Of a DNA stretch of 39,234 nt, positions 22,463 through 30,546 are shown in pieces. Source of the stretch: an uncultured Clostridia bacterium (GTDB taxonomy: Bacteria > Bacillota > Clostridia > Christensenellales > Pumilibacteraceae). How positions within the stretch are numbered: the first letter of the stretch is position 1; every line of letters begins with the position of its first letter. A program made the position numbers and the translations under genes. The notes beneath the pieces are model-generated. The model saw only the letters and a list, made by a program, of their open reading frames with translations. It did no database searches and was not told where the DNA came from. Location: assembly GCA_947175335.1 (NCBI GenBank), contig CAMWMF010000018.1, positions 1 to 39,234 of the forward strand, written 5' to 3'.

Positions 22463-22987
22463 ATGAAAAGATGCGCAGTTTGCGGAGAGATCGTAGAGGA
22501 CGGCGTTGACGTTTGCCCCGTATGCAAGGCTAAAAAGTTCGTACCCGTCACCGAAACCAATTACGCTTGCGAACACCATGTCGGCGACGGCAAGGTCGAG
22601 GACAAGGAAGTCACCGAAGGCCTTAAAGCCAACTTTATGGGCGAATGCACCGAGGTAGGTATGTACCTTGCAATGGCGCGCGTTGCCGAGCGCGAGGGCT
22701 ATCCCGAAATCGCCGAGGCTTACAAACGCTACGCCTACGAGGAAGCCGAGCATGCTTCTAAGTTTGCCGAGCTTTTGGGCGAAGTCGTTACCAATTCCAC
22801 CAAAAAGAACCTCGAGCTTCGTGCCGCCGCGGAAGCGGGCGCTTGCGAAGGCAAGCTTGCTCTTGCAAAGCGCGCCAAGGAGCTTGGCTACGACGCAATC
22901 CACGACACCGTGCACGAAATGGCAAAGGACGAAGCCCGTCACGGCGCAGGCTTTGCGGGAATGTTAAAGAGATATTTCGGCAAATAG
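22463..22987 (+). CDS. Reverse rubrerythrin (NADH peroxidase-type)
   Basis: 174 residues. The N-terminal rubredoxin site C-x2-C (Cys4, Cys7) ... C-x2-C (Cys18, Cys21) precedes a four-helix diiron domain with E-C-T-E, Y-E-E-A-E-H and K-D-E-A-R-H ligand motifs. The rubredoxin-first order defines reverse rubrerythrins, which reduce H2O2 and O2 in anaerobic Clostridia with electrons from NADH-dependent reductases. AGGAG lies 10 bases before the ATG. It is a single-gene unit with its own strong promoter, a dispersed repeat and a terminator downstream. It supports an anaerobic lifestyle. Confidence 0.95.
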   Translation: MKRCAVCGEIVEDGVDVCPVCKAKKFVPVTETNYACEHHVGDGKVEDKEVTEGLKANFMGECTEVGMYLAMARVAEREGYPEIAEAYKRYAYEEAEHASKFAELLGEVVTNSTKKNLELRAAAEAGACEGKLALAKRAKELGYDAIHDTVHEMAKDEARHGAGFAGMLKRYFGK

Positions 22988-22997
22988 TCCGCTTTCT

Positions 22998-23047
22998 CGC
23001 CTTCCACGTGGGGGAAGGTGTCGCGCAAGCGACGGATGAGGGGCGAC
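22998..23047. repeat. Two-hairpin dispersed repeat, copy 2
   Basis: CCTTCCAC/GTGGGGGAAGG hairpin, then GTCGC-GCAA-GCGAC and GGATGAGGGG. It lies between the rubrerythrin stop and its terminator. Confidence 0.85.
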
Positions 23048-23060
23048 CTTATTACAATAC

Positions 23061-23092
23061 AAAAGACGGCTCGATAACGAACCGTCTTTTTT
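23061..23092 (+). terminator. Terminator of reverse rubrerythrin
   Basis: AAAAGACGGCTCG-ATAA-CGAACCGTCTTTTTT, with one mismatch in the stem. Confidence 0.9.
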
Positions 23093-23191
23093 GTTGCTGT
23101 TTTACAATTTTATACAATTATTCTTGTAAAATAACACAAATACAAGTATATGTGATAATATAACACCATACCGTTCCGTGGTTGCAACATC

Positions 23192-23234
23192 AAAAAACAA
23201 TCCACATGTCTCCTTGAAATGGGGATTGTTTTTT
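23192..23234. terminator. Orphan terminator-like hairpin
   Basis: AAAAAACAATCC ... GGATTGTTTTTT around a loop containing CATGTCTCCTTGAAATG. It works on either strand. No coding gene ends here, so a short RNA transcribed from about 23155 may. Confidence 0.7.
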
Positions 23235-23238
23235 AAAT

Positions 23239-23269
23239 AAAAAAAGATAGGCACTCGCCTATCCTTTTT
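23239..23269 (-). terminator. Terminator of the SHOCT membrane protein gene
   Basis: GATAGGC-ACTC-GCCTATC flanked by A and T tracts, usable on both strands. Confidence 0.9.
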
Positions 23270-23294
23270 GTTATTGCTTAATATTTTACAGCCG

Positions 23295-24209
23295 TTAAAT
23301 GCTGTTTAATATATCCTCGCGCTTTTTGTCGTACTCTTCCTGAGTAATCAAGCCTTTGTCGAGGAGGTCTTTTATTTTTGCAAGTTTTTCGTCTACGGGA
23401 GTAGCGTCGGTTTCGGCGGGAGTCACCGCGGTTTTGTTTTCGCTCTCATCGTTCAGTTGTCCGGCAGCATACTTCATCATATTTCTTCTGTCAACGCGTC
23501 TAAACACGACAGACGAGAATATAGAGAGTATAAAGGATATGGCTAATAATGCGTACGGCCAAGCCTTTGTCAACCATTCCGCCGTATCGCTGATTAAAAA
23601 TTCTCCTTTTTGTGTGATGGTGAACGCAGTAAGCAAAAGACAAATGAAAAAGTCGAAATACACCTGCGACACGCCCGACATGACTTGATAAGGTATAAGC
23701 GTTTTATTATACTTGATTACGTTTTTAGCTATAAACGACGACACAGTCAGCTGAATAGATACTATAATGACTGCGCGAATTGTGTTGAGCGTGCCGATAA
23801 TATCTTTGGCATAATCGATAACCGCGCCGGTAGAGTCGATACTGCCGCTCGCAGCCGTATTGACAAGATTGATAATCAACCATACGCATATTATCCAAAG
23901 TATAATGCACACGCCGCTTATCGCCAAAAATACTATCGCGGTAATTCTGTAACGCTTAGCTTTGAGCGCTTCCAGCACACGCACCCACGGCAACGCGGCA
24001 AAAGCGCCGATACCTATAACGCCTACCGTACATACGAGCCCTGTACCGGTAGAGCCCAGCGATATCATTCCGGTAATTCCGAAAATCAAAACCGCGACGG
24101 CTACAATTATAACCAATATGGAAATAAGCTGCACAAGCTTGTAAATCTTGCCGTCGCCGGCCTTAGGCGCAATCGCCATATCGCCGTTATCATAGCCATA
24201 GTAAGACAT
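23295..24209 (-). CDS. Membrane protein with C-terminal SHOCT domain
   Basis: 304 residues from the ATG at 24209, which has AAGGA at 9 bases; the ATG three codons earlier sits on that site. After a short polar N-terminus there are about six membrane segments between residues 25 and 230. A soluble linker rich in N, E, T and P follows, ending with the SHOCT motif I-K-D-L-L-D-K-G-L-I-T-Q-E-E-Y-D-K-K-R-E-D-I-L. SHOCT is a short helical pair found at the ends of many membrane and secreted proteins, thought to mediate oligomer or partner contacts. The function is unknown. It has its own consensus promoter and terminator. Confidence 0.88.
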   Translation of the reverse strand: MSYYGYDNGDMAIAPKAGDGKIYKLVQLISILVIIVAVAVLIFGITGMISLGSTGTGLVCTVGVIGIGAFAALPWVRVLEALKAKRYRITAIVFLAISGVCIILWIICVWLIINLVNTAASGSIDSTGAVIDYAKDIIGTLNTIRAVIIVSIQLTVSSFIAKNVIKYNKTLIPYQVMSGVSQVYFDFFICLLLTAFTITQKGEFLISDTAEWLTKAWPYALLAISFILSIFSSVVFRRVDRRNMMKYAAGQLNDESENKTAVTPAETDATPVDEKLAKIKDLLDKGLITQEEYDKKREDILNSI

Positions 24210-24247
24210 TTTTTCCATTCCTTTTTATTAGATTGTAAGTTAAGCTG

Positions 24248-24276
24248 AGTATACAGTATATTTTTATATTTGTCAA
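24248..24276 (-). promoter_or_regulatory. Promoter of the SHOCT membrane protein gene
   Basis: Minus strand TTGACA, 17 bp, TATACT. Confidence 0.9.
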
Positions 24277-24333
24277 TACCTTTCACAAAATTATACCCAA
24301 TTGACAAATATTATATGTCTATTTTAAATTATT

Positions 24334-24825
24334 TTAAAAATCAATTTCGGTCACGTCGTCGGGCACTAAAATATCCAGCTCCTGCTCTACCGAAGCGTCG
24401 GTGATTTTTTCGGCGGGCATAATCAAATACTTAGCCTCGCCCTCGGCAAGCACTTCGCCGTCCATGTTCATTACGTAGCACTTGGCAGAGTACGCGCGCG
24501 ACAGCTTTTGCGAGTAAACGCCCCTGCCTTTAAGCGGCACGTCGTACGGCACGGGCTTGCGGTACTTGACGTTAATATCCATAGTAACGGCAATCTTGTC
24601 GGGACAGTCCGTCCACAGCACTCTGCCAGCCAGCTCGTCAATCATCGTGGCAAGCATGCCGCCGTGAACGCGGCCGGGATAGCTTTGGTGTTCGGAGCGG
24701 AACGTGAACAGCCCGCCCACCGAGCCGTCCTCCATGTTATAAAACTGCGCCTTAACGCCCAAAGTGTTTTCCATGCCGCAAATAAGGCACATATGCGAAT
24801 TGTTCTGTTTGGAAACTACCTTCAT
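24334..24825 (-). CDS. Hotdog-fold thioesterase (PaaI-like)
   Basis: 163 residues with the hotdog signature G-R-V-H-G-G-M-L-A-T-M-I-D-E-L-A-G-R near residue 65, followed by D-I-N-V-K-Y-R-K-P-V-P and an alternating beta-strand C-half. It should hydrolyse an acyl-CoA or aryl-CoA thioester; the acid residue of IDELAG is the likely catalytic one. An N-terminal C-L-I-C-G is unusual for the family. GAGGTG lies 4 bases before the ATG, and a perfect promoter is at 24849-24877. It is monocistronic. Confidence 0.9.
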   Translation of the reverse strand: MKVVSKQNNSHMCLICGMENTLGVKAQFYNMEDGSVGGLFTFRSEHQSYPGRVHGGMLATMIDELAGRVLWTDCPDKIAVTMDINVKYRKPVPYDVPLKGRGVYSQKLSRAYSAKCYVMNMDGEVLAEGEAKYLIMPAEKITDASVEQELDILVPDDVTEIDF

Positions 24826-24848
24826 AATTCACCTCTTAGTATAGTGAA

Positions 24849-24877
24849 ATTATACAACTTAGCGAATTTTTTGTCAA
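24849..24877 (-). promoter_or_regulatory. Promoter of the thioesterase gene
   Basis: Minus strand TTGACA, 17 bp, TATAAT; perfect consensus. Confidence 0.93.
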
Positions 24878-24888
24878 ACGCTGCACAT

Positions 24889-25246
24889 TTAATTCGGAAT
24901 TCGGAAAGCGGAATTCGGAATTATGGATTGATTTGTCATTTTCCTCACCGTATTAAGTACAGACTCTTCGGCGGGCAAAAAAAACGCTCAGAGTGACAGG
25001 TAAATAGGCTTAGGATAGTTTTATACCGGCAACATCACCATAACGGCAATTATCGGCGTATACCACGTCATATTATTGTCCTACGCAGCAACCGAAGGTT
25101 ATGCTGAGCGCAGCGAAGCATTGTTTATTAGTACCGCGAGAGTACGACATATAATAGTTGTGCCATTACTGCCCTTAATTCCGAATTCATAATTCCGAAT
25201 TCCGAATTCATTCTGCATTCTTAATTCTGAATTCTTAATTAAATTA
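24889..25246. repeat. 358-bp composite element bounded by inverted AATTCGGAATT blocks
   Basis: The left block (24889-24924) and the right block (25176-25246, partly AATTCTGAATT) are inverted relative to each other. The interior contains TTATGCTGAGCGCAGCGAAG-type hairpin DNA and no ORF of note. It fills the gap between the thioesterase promoter and the promoter at 25280. Confidence 0.75.
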
Positions 25247-25279
25247 AGTTTTTCTAATCAATTTCTAATCTTTCTCATA

Positions 25280-25307
25280 TTGATTTCTAAGAATTGTATG
25301 CTATAAT
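25280..25307 (+). promoter_or_regulatory. Promoter of the 104-aa membrane protein
   Basis: TTGATT, 16 bp, TATAAT. Confidence 0.75.
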
Positions 25308-25333
25308 GATACTGTAATCACAAGGAGGATATT

Positions 25334-25648
25334 ATGAAAAAACTTGACAAAACCTTATCGGTAATAATCTTGGTCGCGTACGCGGTGCTGTGGGTCATAT
25401 CGTGGATAATGGTATATACCTCTGTGCCGGCAGGTGTAATAACCGGAATGGCGATAACACGCACGGTGGTGCTGTGCCTTATGTACGTGGTAGTGCTGTA
25501 CAATGCGCTGGGCTGGACTAACAACCTTATCCTGCGCATAGTGTTCATCGGACTTGCACTGTTCCTTATAGCCAGCGCGATTGCAATGCAGGTACCCGAA
25601 GTGTATAGCTACATTTTCGGCAAGTACGGCATCCCGCTGATGGTCTAA
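25334..25648 (+). CDS. Small membrane protein of unknown function
   Basis: 104 residues with three, possibly four, membrane helices (about 9-29, 38-58, 65-86, and a weaker C-terminal part). The short basic start MKKLDKT suggests a cytoplasmic N-terminus. No conserved family or charged functional motif was recognised. GGAGG lies 5 bases before the ATG, a promoter lies upstream and a terminator downstream, so it is probably a real single gene. Confidence 0.8.
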   Translation: MKKLDKTLSVIILVAYAVLWVISWIMVYTSVPAGVITGMAITRTVVLCLMYVVVLYNALGWTNNLILRIVFIGLALFLIASAIAMQVPEVYSYIFGKYGIPLMV

Positions 25649-25679
25649 AAAACGAGTTTTACACAAAAATACAGGCGCA

Positions 25680-25714
25680 AAAAGGACTTAAACGCATTGT
25701 TTTCGTCCTTTTTT
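25680..25714 (+). terminator. Terminator of the small membrane protein gene
   Basis: AAAAGGAC ... GTCCTTTTTT, with a 17-nt loop. Confidence 0.75.
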
Positions 25715-25726
25715 GTTGTTTAAAAA

Positions 25727-25755
25727 TTGACAAGCGCCGCCGAACATGCTAAAAT
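25727..25755 (+). promoter_or_regulatory. Promoter of the IlvD-like / ACP operon
   Basis: TTGACA, 17 bp, TAAAAT. Confidence 0.88.
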
Positions 25756-25801
25756 ATAGCATATATTATTGACATACTCAAAAACGAAAAAGGAAGCATT
25801 T

Positions 25802-27454
25802 ATGTCCAAGGAACTTTACACCGCAATGGAAAAAGCGCCGCAACGCGCCACGCTCAAAGCACTGGGATTGACGGACGACGAGCTTGAAAAGCCGCTCATC
25901 GCCGTAATTGCCGCACGCTCGGAAATCGCTCCCGCGCATATGCATTTGGACGATATAGTGAACGCTGTCAAAATCGGCATCTATGCCGGCGGCGGCACAC
26001 CTATAATCCTCCCCTCTATCGCGGTGTCCGACGGCATTGCCGCGGGCGGCGTGGGATTCAAGTACGGGTTACCCTCGCGCGAGCTTATAGCCGACAGCGT
26101 GGAGACAATGCTTATAGCGCACGGCTTTGACGGCGCGGTATTCGTTCCAAACACCGACACGGCGATTGCGGGTATGCTTATGGGCGCGGCACGCGCCAAC
26201 ATACCGTCGGTGTTCGTAACCGGCGGACCTATGGACAGCGGAATTTTCGGCGGCAAAAAGATAGGGCTTGCGTCTATGTACGAGGGCGTAGGCAAGGTAA
26301 AGTGCGGATCTATGAGCTTGGACGAGCTTACGCAAGCGGAAGCCGTTGCTTGCCCCGCGGCGGGCAGCGCAAACGGAATGTATGCGGCAAACCCGCTCGC
26401 CTGCGTATTGGAGGCATTGGGCCTTGCGCTTGCCGGCAACGGCACCGCACCCGCGCTCGGCAGCGAACGCATACGCATAGCCAAAAACAGCGGTATGTGC
26501 GTGTGCGAGCTTGTTCGCAACGCCGATACGCCTAAGATGATAATTAACAAGCGCTCGCTTACCAACGCGCTCAGGCTGGACATGGCGCTCGGCGGTTCGG
26601 CAAACACCGTACTGCATATAATGGCGCTGGCAGCCGAATACAATATCGCCATCGACCTCGACTACGTTCAAAATATATCCAATACGACGCCCGTGCTTGC
26701 CCTCCTTATGCCCAACGGCAAAGCGGACATGTCGGACTTTCACCGTGCGGGCGGCGTTCAGGCAGTGCTGCACGAGCTTGCCAAAAAGAACATAGTAGAC
26801 GGCGCGCTTCGCACCGTCGCGGGCTGCTCGCTCACTTCTTTGTACGAGCACGCGCACGTGACCGACGAAACGGTAATACACAAAATAGATAATCCCGTGT
26901 CCCCCGTCGGCGGCATAACCGTCATAAAGGGCAACCTTGCCGAAACAGGCGCGATTGCGATGCGCACGTCGTCGAGGACGGTCATAAACGGCAAAGCCAA
27001 ATGCTTCGACCGCGAAGAGGAAGCCGTGGAAGCCATATATTCGGGCAGAGTCAAAAGAGGCGACGTGGTGATTATTCGCTACGAAGGACCCAAGGGCGGC
27101 CCCGGCATGCGCGAAATGCTCCCCTCGGCGGCGGCTATCGTCGGCATGGGATTGGAAAACGACGTAGCTATAATAACCGACGGCAGAATACCCAATGCAA
27201 CGCGCGGCTTGGTAATAGGCCACGTTTGCCCGGAAGCGGCGGACGGCGGCAAGATTGCGCTTGTCAAGGACGGCGACGCTGTCAAGATAGATATAACAGG
27301 CGGCAGGATCACCCTTGACGTTCCCGCAAAAGAACTGCAAGCAAGGCAAAAGAAGCTCCGTCCCAAGGACTCCAACGCGACAGGCTGGCTTTTAAGATAC
27401 CAAAACTTAGTCACCACCGCTGCGGAAGGCGCAGTGCTCAAAAAGAAGTTTTAA
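25802..27454 (+). CDS. IlvD/Edd-family protein lacking Fe-S and catalytic residues
   Basis: 550 residues from the ATG at 25802 (AGGAAG upstream), full length for dihydroxy-acid or sugar-acid dehydratases. The fold is clearly retained: [60 protein letters not shown] and [16 protein letters not shown]. Active-site positions differ. P-C-N is P-A-H (Ala45), C-D-K is T-D-T (Thr118 and Thr120 replace the cluster Cys and the metal-binding Lys), G-x-C-x-G-M is G-S-A-N-G-M (Ala190), and D-G-R-F-S-G-G-T is D-G-R-I-P-N-A-T (Pro464 replaces the catalytic Ser). Normal dehydration chemistry is therefore unlikely. No ilvB, ilvC or edd neighbours are present; an ACP gene follows 58 bp later. Confidence 0.88.
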   Translation: MSKELYTAMEKAPQRATLKALGLTDDELEKPLIAVIAARSEIAPAHMHLDDIVNAVKIGIYAGGGTPIILPSIAVSDGIAAGGVGFKYGLPSRELIADSVETMLIAHGFDGAVFVPNTDTAIAGMLMGAARANIPSVFVTGGPMDSGIFGGKKIGLASMYEGVGKVKCGSMSLDELTQAEAVACPAAGSANGMYAANPLACVLEALGLALAGNGTAPALGSERIRIAKNSGMCVCELVRNADTPKMIINKRSLTNALRLDMALGGSANTVLHIMALAAEYNIAIDLDYVQNISNTTPVLALLMPNGKADMSDFHRAGGVQAVLHELAKKNIVDGALRTVAGCSLTSLYEHAHVTDETVIHKIDNPVSPVGGITVIKGNLAETGAIAMRTSSRTVINGKAKCFDREEEAVEAIYSGRVKRGDVVIIRYEGPKGGPGMREMLPSAAAIVGMGLENDVAIITDGRIPNATRGLVIGHVCPEAADGGKIALVKDGDAVKIDITGGRITLDVPAKELQARQKKLRPKDSNATGWLLRYQNLVTTAAEGAVLKKKF

Positions 27455-27512
27455 TCAGTCAATACCGAGCGCAATGCTCGCAAAAATTAAAAATCAATAA
27501 GGAGAACAAATA

Positions 27513-27731
27513 ATGTTTGAAAAAATTCAACAAGAGCTTGCCGAATACTTCGGAATAGACGCAAGCACGATCACACGCAACACCACGTTCGCAAACGACC
27601 TTAAAGCTGACTCGCTGGCGCTGATGGAACTCATGTTCAGCTTGGAATCGGAAACGGGCAAAACGCTTGACGACGACGTAATGGACAAAATCGTAACCGT
27701 CGGCGACCTTTGCGACATGTTGGAAAAATAA
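27513..27731 (+). CDS. Acyl carrier protein
   Basis: 72 residues, acidic, four-helix ACP pattern with the phosphopantetheine Ser34 in L-K-A-D-S-L-A-L-M-E-L. Loop and helix III match acpP-type proteins. AGGAG lies 8 bases before the ATG. No fatty-acid or polyketide synthesis genes are nearby, so it may be a dedicated carrier working with the IlvD-like protein on the same transcript; alternatively it is a second housekeeping ACP. A terminator follows at once. Confidence 0.93.
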   Translation: MFEKIQQELAEYFGIDASTITRNTTFANDLKADSLALMELMFSLESETGKTLDDDVMDKIVTVGDLCDMLEK

Positions 27732-27752
27732 TATGAAAACCACATAAAAAAT

Positions 27753-27777
27753 CCGCGCTCATCGGCGCGGTTTTTTT
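27753..27777 (+). terminator. Terminator of the IlvD-like / ACP operon
   Basis: CCGCGC-TCATCG-GCGCGG followed by seven T. Confidence 0.92.
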
Positions 27778-27787
27778 GTGCCATAAT

Positions 27788-28885
27788 CTACTTGTAAATC
27801 AAAAACAAGTACACGCCGTTGGGAAAACGGAAGTACGGCATTGCGCCGCCCGAAATGTTAAAGCCCGCGTTATCCACGTTTTTGTACGCCTTACCTATTT
27901 CGGTGACGTACATATCGGCGCTGTTCACCTGCGTTTTGCCCGCAAAGTCAAGTTTAAGCTCTATCTTGCCGATACCCCCCTTTTGGTCGGATATGGCGGA
28001 AAACAGTGCGTCAAGCTCGGCTTGACTCTTTACCACGCGCGAATAGTTTTTGCCGCCTATATTAACCGTATTGTCGGAATAGTAATCGAAGTCGGCGGGC
28101 GCGGTAAACTGCGTTTGCACAAAGTCGTGACCGTTCGGGTTAAAGCTATTCAGCGTATCGTCGCATATAAGCATAAAGCCGTGCGCTATTTGCTTGTAGC
28201 TTTTATCACCCACTTCGTAATGAACTGCGTCGGCGGTGACGTCCACGTTGTACCACTGCCCGTCCACCTTTACCTTGTTCCAAGCATGCGGCGCCGACGA
28301 AAACGAGCCGGTAACGCGCATGCTCTGTATGCCCTCCATCGCGCACAAAAAGTTGAACGTACGCGCCAGTCCGTCACACACGGCCTTACCGTTAAGCAGC
28401 ACCCCGTCAATAAAGAATGCGGGATTATCGGCGTAATCGGTATTGCCACCCAAATAGGATTGATACAGCTTAAAGTCGTAATCGGTTTTGGAAATAAGCC
28501 AATCGTGAACGACGTGAACGGTGTTCACCTCGCGCTCGACGCCTTGCCAATCGTCGTGAATGTAGGCGGACAAAAACTTGTGCGCTTCGTCGTATATCGG
28601 CTGCACCGGGTCATTATCCGCAAACACAGGCTTTTTACCGTCGTACACCACTGTATCGTACAAAAGCTGCACACGCTCGCGGTACTGCGCCGGTGTAAGC
28701 TCGCCCGACACAGTCGGCATTTGAAACTGCTCGAAGCTATCGATAGCAACCGCTTGCTCGGCCGTTGCCGCTACTATATGCGGCTCAATATCGGGCGACG
28801 TTATATCCCCGCCGCAGCCGCACAGCATAAGCGCTGCCGCAAATACAGCGACGACGATTGATATAAGTTTACGACTAAATTGCAT
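27788..28885 (-). CDS. Transglutaminase-like lipoprotein
   Basis: 365 residues from the ATG at 28885; a TTG five codons earlier is less likely. A signal peptide with lipobox (ALMLCG-C) predicts lipid anchoring at about Cys24. The transglutaminase-like core has a Cys-His-Asp triad: G-K-A-V-C-D-G-L-A (about Cys170), P-H-A-W-N-K-V (about His200) and Y-N-V-D-V-T-A-D (about Asp213). Such extracytoplasmic domains usually act as proteases or cross-linking enzymes on the envelope. No ribosome site is seen; the start overlaps the HtrA stop by 11 bp, so translation is probably coupled. Confidence 0.9.
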   Translation of the reverse strand: MQFSRKLISIVVAVFAAALMLCGCGGDITSPDIEPHIVAATAEQAVAIDSFEQFQMPTVSGELTPAQYRERVQLLYDTVVYDGKKPVFADNDPVQPIYDEAHKFLSAYIHDDWQGVEREVNTVHVVHDWLISKTDYDFKLYQSYLGGNTDYADNPAFFIDGVLLNGKAVCDGLARTFNFLCAMEGIQSMRVTGSFSSAPHAWNKVKVDGQWYNVDVTADAVHYEVGDKSYKQIAHGFMLICDDTLNSFNPNGHDFVQTQFTAPADFDYYSDNTVNIGGKNYSRVVKSQAELDALFSAISDQKGGIGKIELKLDFAGKTQVNSADMYVTEIGKAYKNVDNAGFNISGGAMPYFRFPNGVYLFLIYK

Positions 28886-30290
28886 AACGCAATCCGTCAA
28901 ACGTGACTGTAAGCGTCACGTCGCCGCGTTGTACCGTCAGAGTGAGCGGCTTGCCCGTGCCTTGGCGGTGATATCTGAGCAGCTGTCCCGTCACTCCGCA
29001 AATATCGGAAAAAGTGTTATAGTCGTCTATCTTTTGCGTCACGGTGTAGTCGCCTATCTTGGTTATTACGTCACCCACTTTAAGTTTGCTCGCATCGTCG
29101 TACACATTTTTTACGGTCAGGTTAAAGCCTTTATATTCGCAGGCGATATCCAGCATGGGCATACTTACACTGCCTACTGCGGAGCTTGTCTTGCTTACGT
29201 TTACCGTAAACAGTCCGACAGCGCCGCCGCCACCTTCGAGTATTCGCTTGTACACGGGATACACAATGGACATAGGCGTGGCAAAGCCTGTATTTTCCAC
29301 GTCGGTTGACGCGCCGCCCTCGGTATCAACGCCGGCGGTATTGCTCATCCTGTATGTTCCCAAACCGATAAGCCGTCCGTTCATATCGAACACGCCGCCG
29401 CCGCTCATTCCGGCGTTTATAACCGCCGTAGTGCGGAACACGGGCACCGTCTTTTTTCCGCTTACGCCAAACAGCTCGTCACATTCCAACAGCTCGCTCT
29501 TGCGCGAGATAATTCCGTCGTATGCGGAAACGCCCATGCTCATCGCATTGCCGATTGAAACAACGTAATCGCCCTCTATAAACTCCACGTCGGGCGAAAG
29601 CACGTCGCTGCCGTCAATATCGAACACAGCAAGCCCGTCGTCGACGGCAACGCTCAATACGGCTATATCGTAATGGCTGTCGTAGCCCAAAACGTCCACG
29701 TCGGCAAAGTAATCGTCGTAACCGTAAAACCTTACATGCGGCGCGGTGGAGGTATTAGCAACGTACTGTGCAATGGCGTGCGCATTGGTAAGCACTATAG
29801 CCTTTTTGCCGTCGCGCTTCATCGCTATACCGCTGGAAGTAAGAGAGCCGCACCGCACCTCTACAATACTGCTTTTACGCGCGGTTACGACTGCGGCAAC
29901 GTTTTGCTGCACAACGCCGTTAGTGTTGATTTCGGCGGGCTTAATGCCCTTTTGCACAAGCCGCGCGGTAATCACCGCCGAGCAAATGCCGACAGCGATA
30001 CACATGACTGTCATAACGAGAATAACAATCCAAACAAGCCTGTTATCATGCCTTTCTACCGGACTGCCCTTGACCGAAGCGTACCCGCCGTGCATAGTAT
30101 TGTCGCCCTGCTCCGCCTCGTACATAGTAATGGCGTCGGGCTCGGCAGGTGCACGCTCTTCCTTGTCCGTAGGCAGCTCGCCGTTTGACACAACCATAAG
30201 CTCGTCGGACGGCGCTTCGCCCGCGATAGGCGCAGGTACGTTGGAATTCTCATTTGTATTATCTTGATTGATTTTTTCTTGTTCGTCCAT
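28875..30290 (-). CDS. HtrA/DegP-like membrane serine protease with PDZ domain
   Basis: 471 residues from the ATG at 30290. A cytoplasmic N-tail of about 95 acidic residues precedes one membrane helix (W-I-V-I-L-V-M-T-V-M-C-I-A-V-G) and an extracytoplasmic trypsin-like domain. The triad is His in L-T-N-A-H-A-I-A, Asp in S-H-Y-D-I-A-V-L and Ser in N-A-G-M-S-G-G-G. A PDZ-like domain forms the last 100 residues. It probably degrades misfolded envelope proteins. No ribosome site precedes the ATG, which lies 6 bp after the -10 box, so the mRNA should be leaderless. It is first in an operon with the overlapping transglutaminase-like lipoprotein. Confidence 0.9.
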   Translation of the reverse strand: MDEQEKINQDNTNENSNVPAPIAGEAPSDELMVVSNGELPTDKEERAPAEPDAITMYEAEQGDNTMHGGYASVKGSPVERHDNRLVWIVILVMTVMCIAVGICSAVITARLVQKGIKPAEINTNGVVQQNVAAVVTARKSSIVEVRCGSLTSSGIAMKRDGKKAIVLTNAHAIAQYVANTSTAPHVRFYGYDDYFADVDVLGYDSHYDIAVLSVAVDDGLAVFDIDGSDVLSPDVEFIEGDYVVSIGNAMSMGVSAYDGIISRKSELLECDELFGVSGKKTVPVFRTTAVINAGMSGGGVFDMNGRLIGLGTYRMSNTAGVDTEGGASTDVENTGFATPMSIVYPVYKRILEGGGGAVGLFTVNVSKTSSAVGSVSMPMLDIACEYKGFNLTVKNVYDDASKLKVGDVITKIGDYTVTQKIDDYNTFSDICGVTGQLLRYHRQGTGKPLTLTVQRGDVTLTVTFDGLRYAI

Positions 30291-30296
30291 AACCAC

Positions 30297-30326
30297 ATTG
30301 TACCATAAACAAAAGACGGTTGTCAA
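30297..30326 (-). promoter_or_regulatory. Promoter of the HtrA operon, predicted leaderless
   Basis: Minus strand TTGACA, 18 bp, TACAAT; the -10 ends 6 bp before the ATG. A 12-bp perfect palindrome AACATTAATGTT (30327-30338) abuts the -35 box and may be an operator. Confidence 0.75.
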
Positions 30327-30364
30327 CATTAATGTTTTGTCGAAAACCCCGAGTAATCGAACTA

Positions 30365-30462
30365 TTCGACAACGCGCGAAAAAACGTAGTATTCACCCTT
30401 TTCGACATAACTACACATTGACTGTCGAAAGTATATAATACTCACCTTTTTCGTCAAAAACG
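30365..30462. repeat. Imperfect duplicated motif in the HtrA-ung intergenic region
   Basis: GTAGTATTCACCCTTTTCGAC (30387-30405 region) recurs as TAATACTCACCTTTTTCGTC (30437-30455 region), and both lie next to CGCGC-containing A-rich DNA. No ORF was found in this gap. Confidence 0.5.
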
Positions 30463-30464
30463 CG

Positions 30465-30495
30465 CAAAATAAAACCGCCGCTTTTAAAGCGACGG
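30465..30495 (-). terminator. Terminator of ung
   Basis: Minus strand CCGTCGCTTT-AAAAGCGGCGG then TTTTATTTT. Confidence 0.75.
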
Positions 30496-30508
30496 CTATT
30501 ATACGTTT

Positions 30509-30544
30509 TTAATTCCGAATTCATAATTCCGAATTCCGAATTAT
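30509..30544. repeat. AATTCCGAATT dispersed repeat at the ung 3' end
   Basis: AATTCCGAATTCATAATTCC followed by GAATTCCGAATT. It ends 3 bp from the ung stop codon. Confidence 0.85.
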
Positions 30545-30546
30545 CA

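Noticed and set aside
25176-25246. Tandem AATTC-containing units as a possible CRISPR array
   Set aside because: The units are about 10-12 bp with no spacers, and the same blocks recur singly elsewhere in the window.
26069-27349. 426-aa open frame on the minus strand inside the IlvD-like gene
   Set aside because: It lies antisense to a clear family protein and has shadow-type composition (rich in R, H, Y, C). There is no ribosome site and no recognisable motif.
25802-27454. Naming the IlvD-like gene ilvD (dihydroxy-acid dehydratase)
   Set aside because: All cluster cysteines, the metal-binding Lys and the catalytic Ser are replaced, and no other branched-chain biosynthesis genes are nearby.
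27776-28861. 361-aa open frame on the plus strand over the transglutaminase-like gene
   Set aside because: Complementary to a gene with signal peptide and catalytic triad; His/Arg/Val-rich shadow composition; starts inside a terminator tail.
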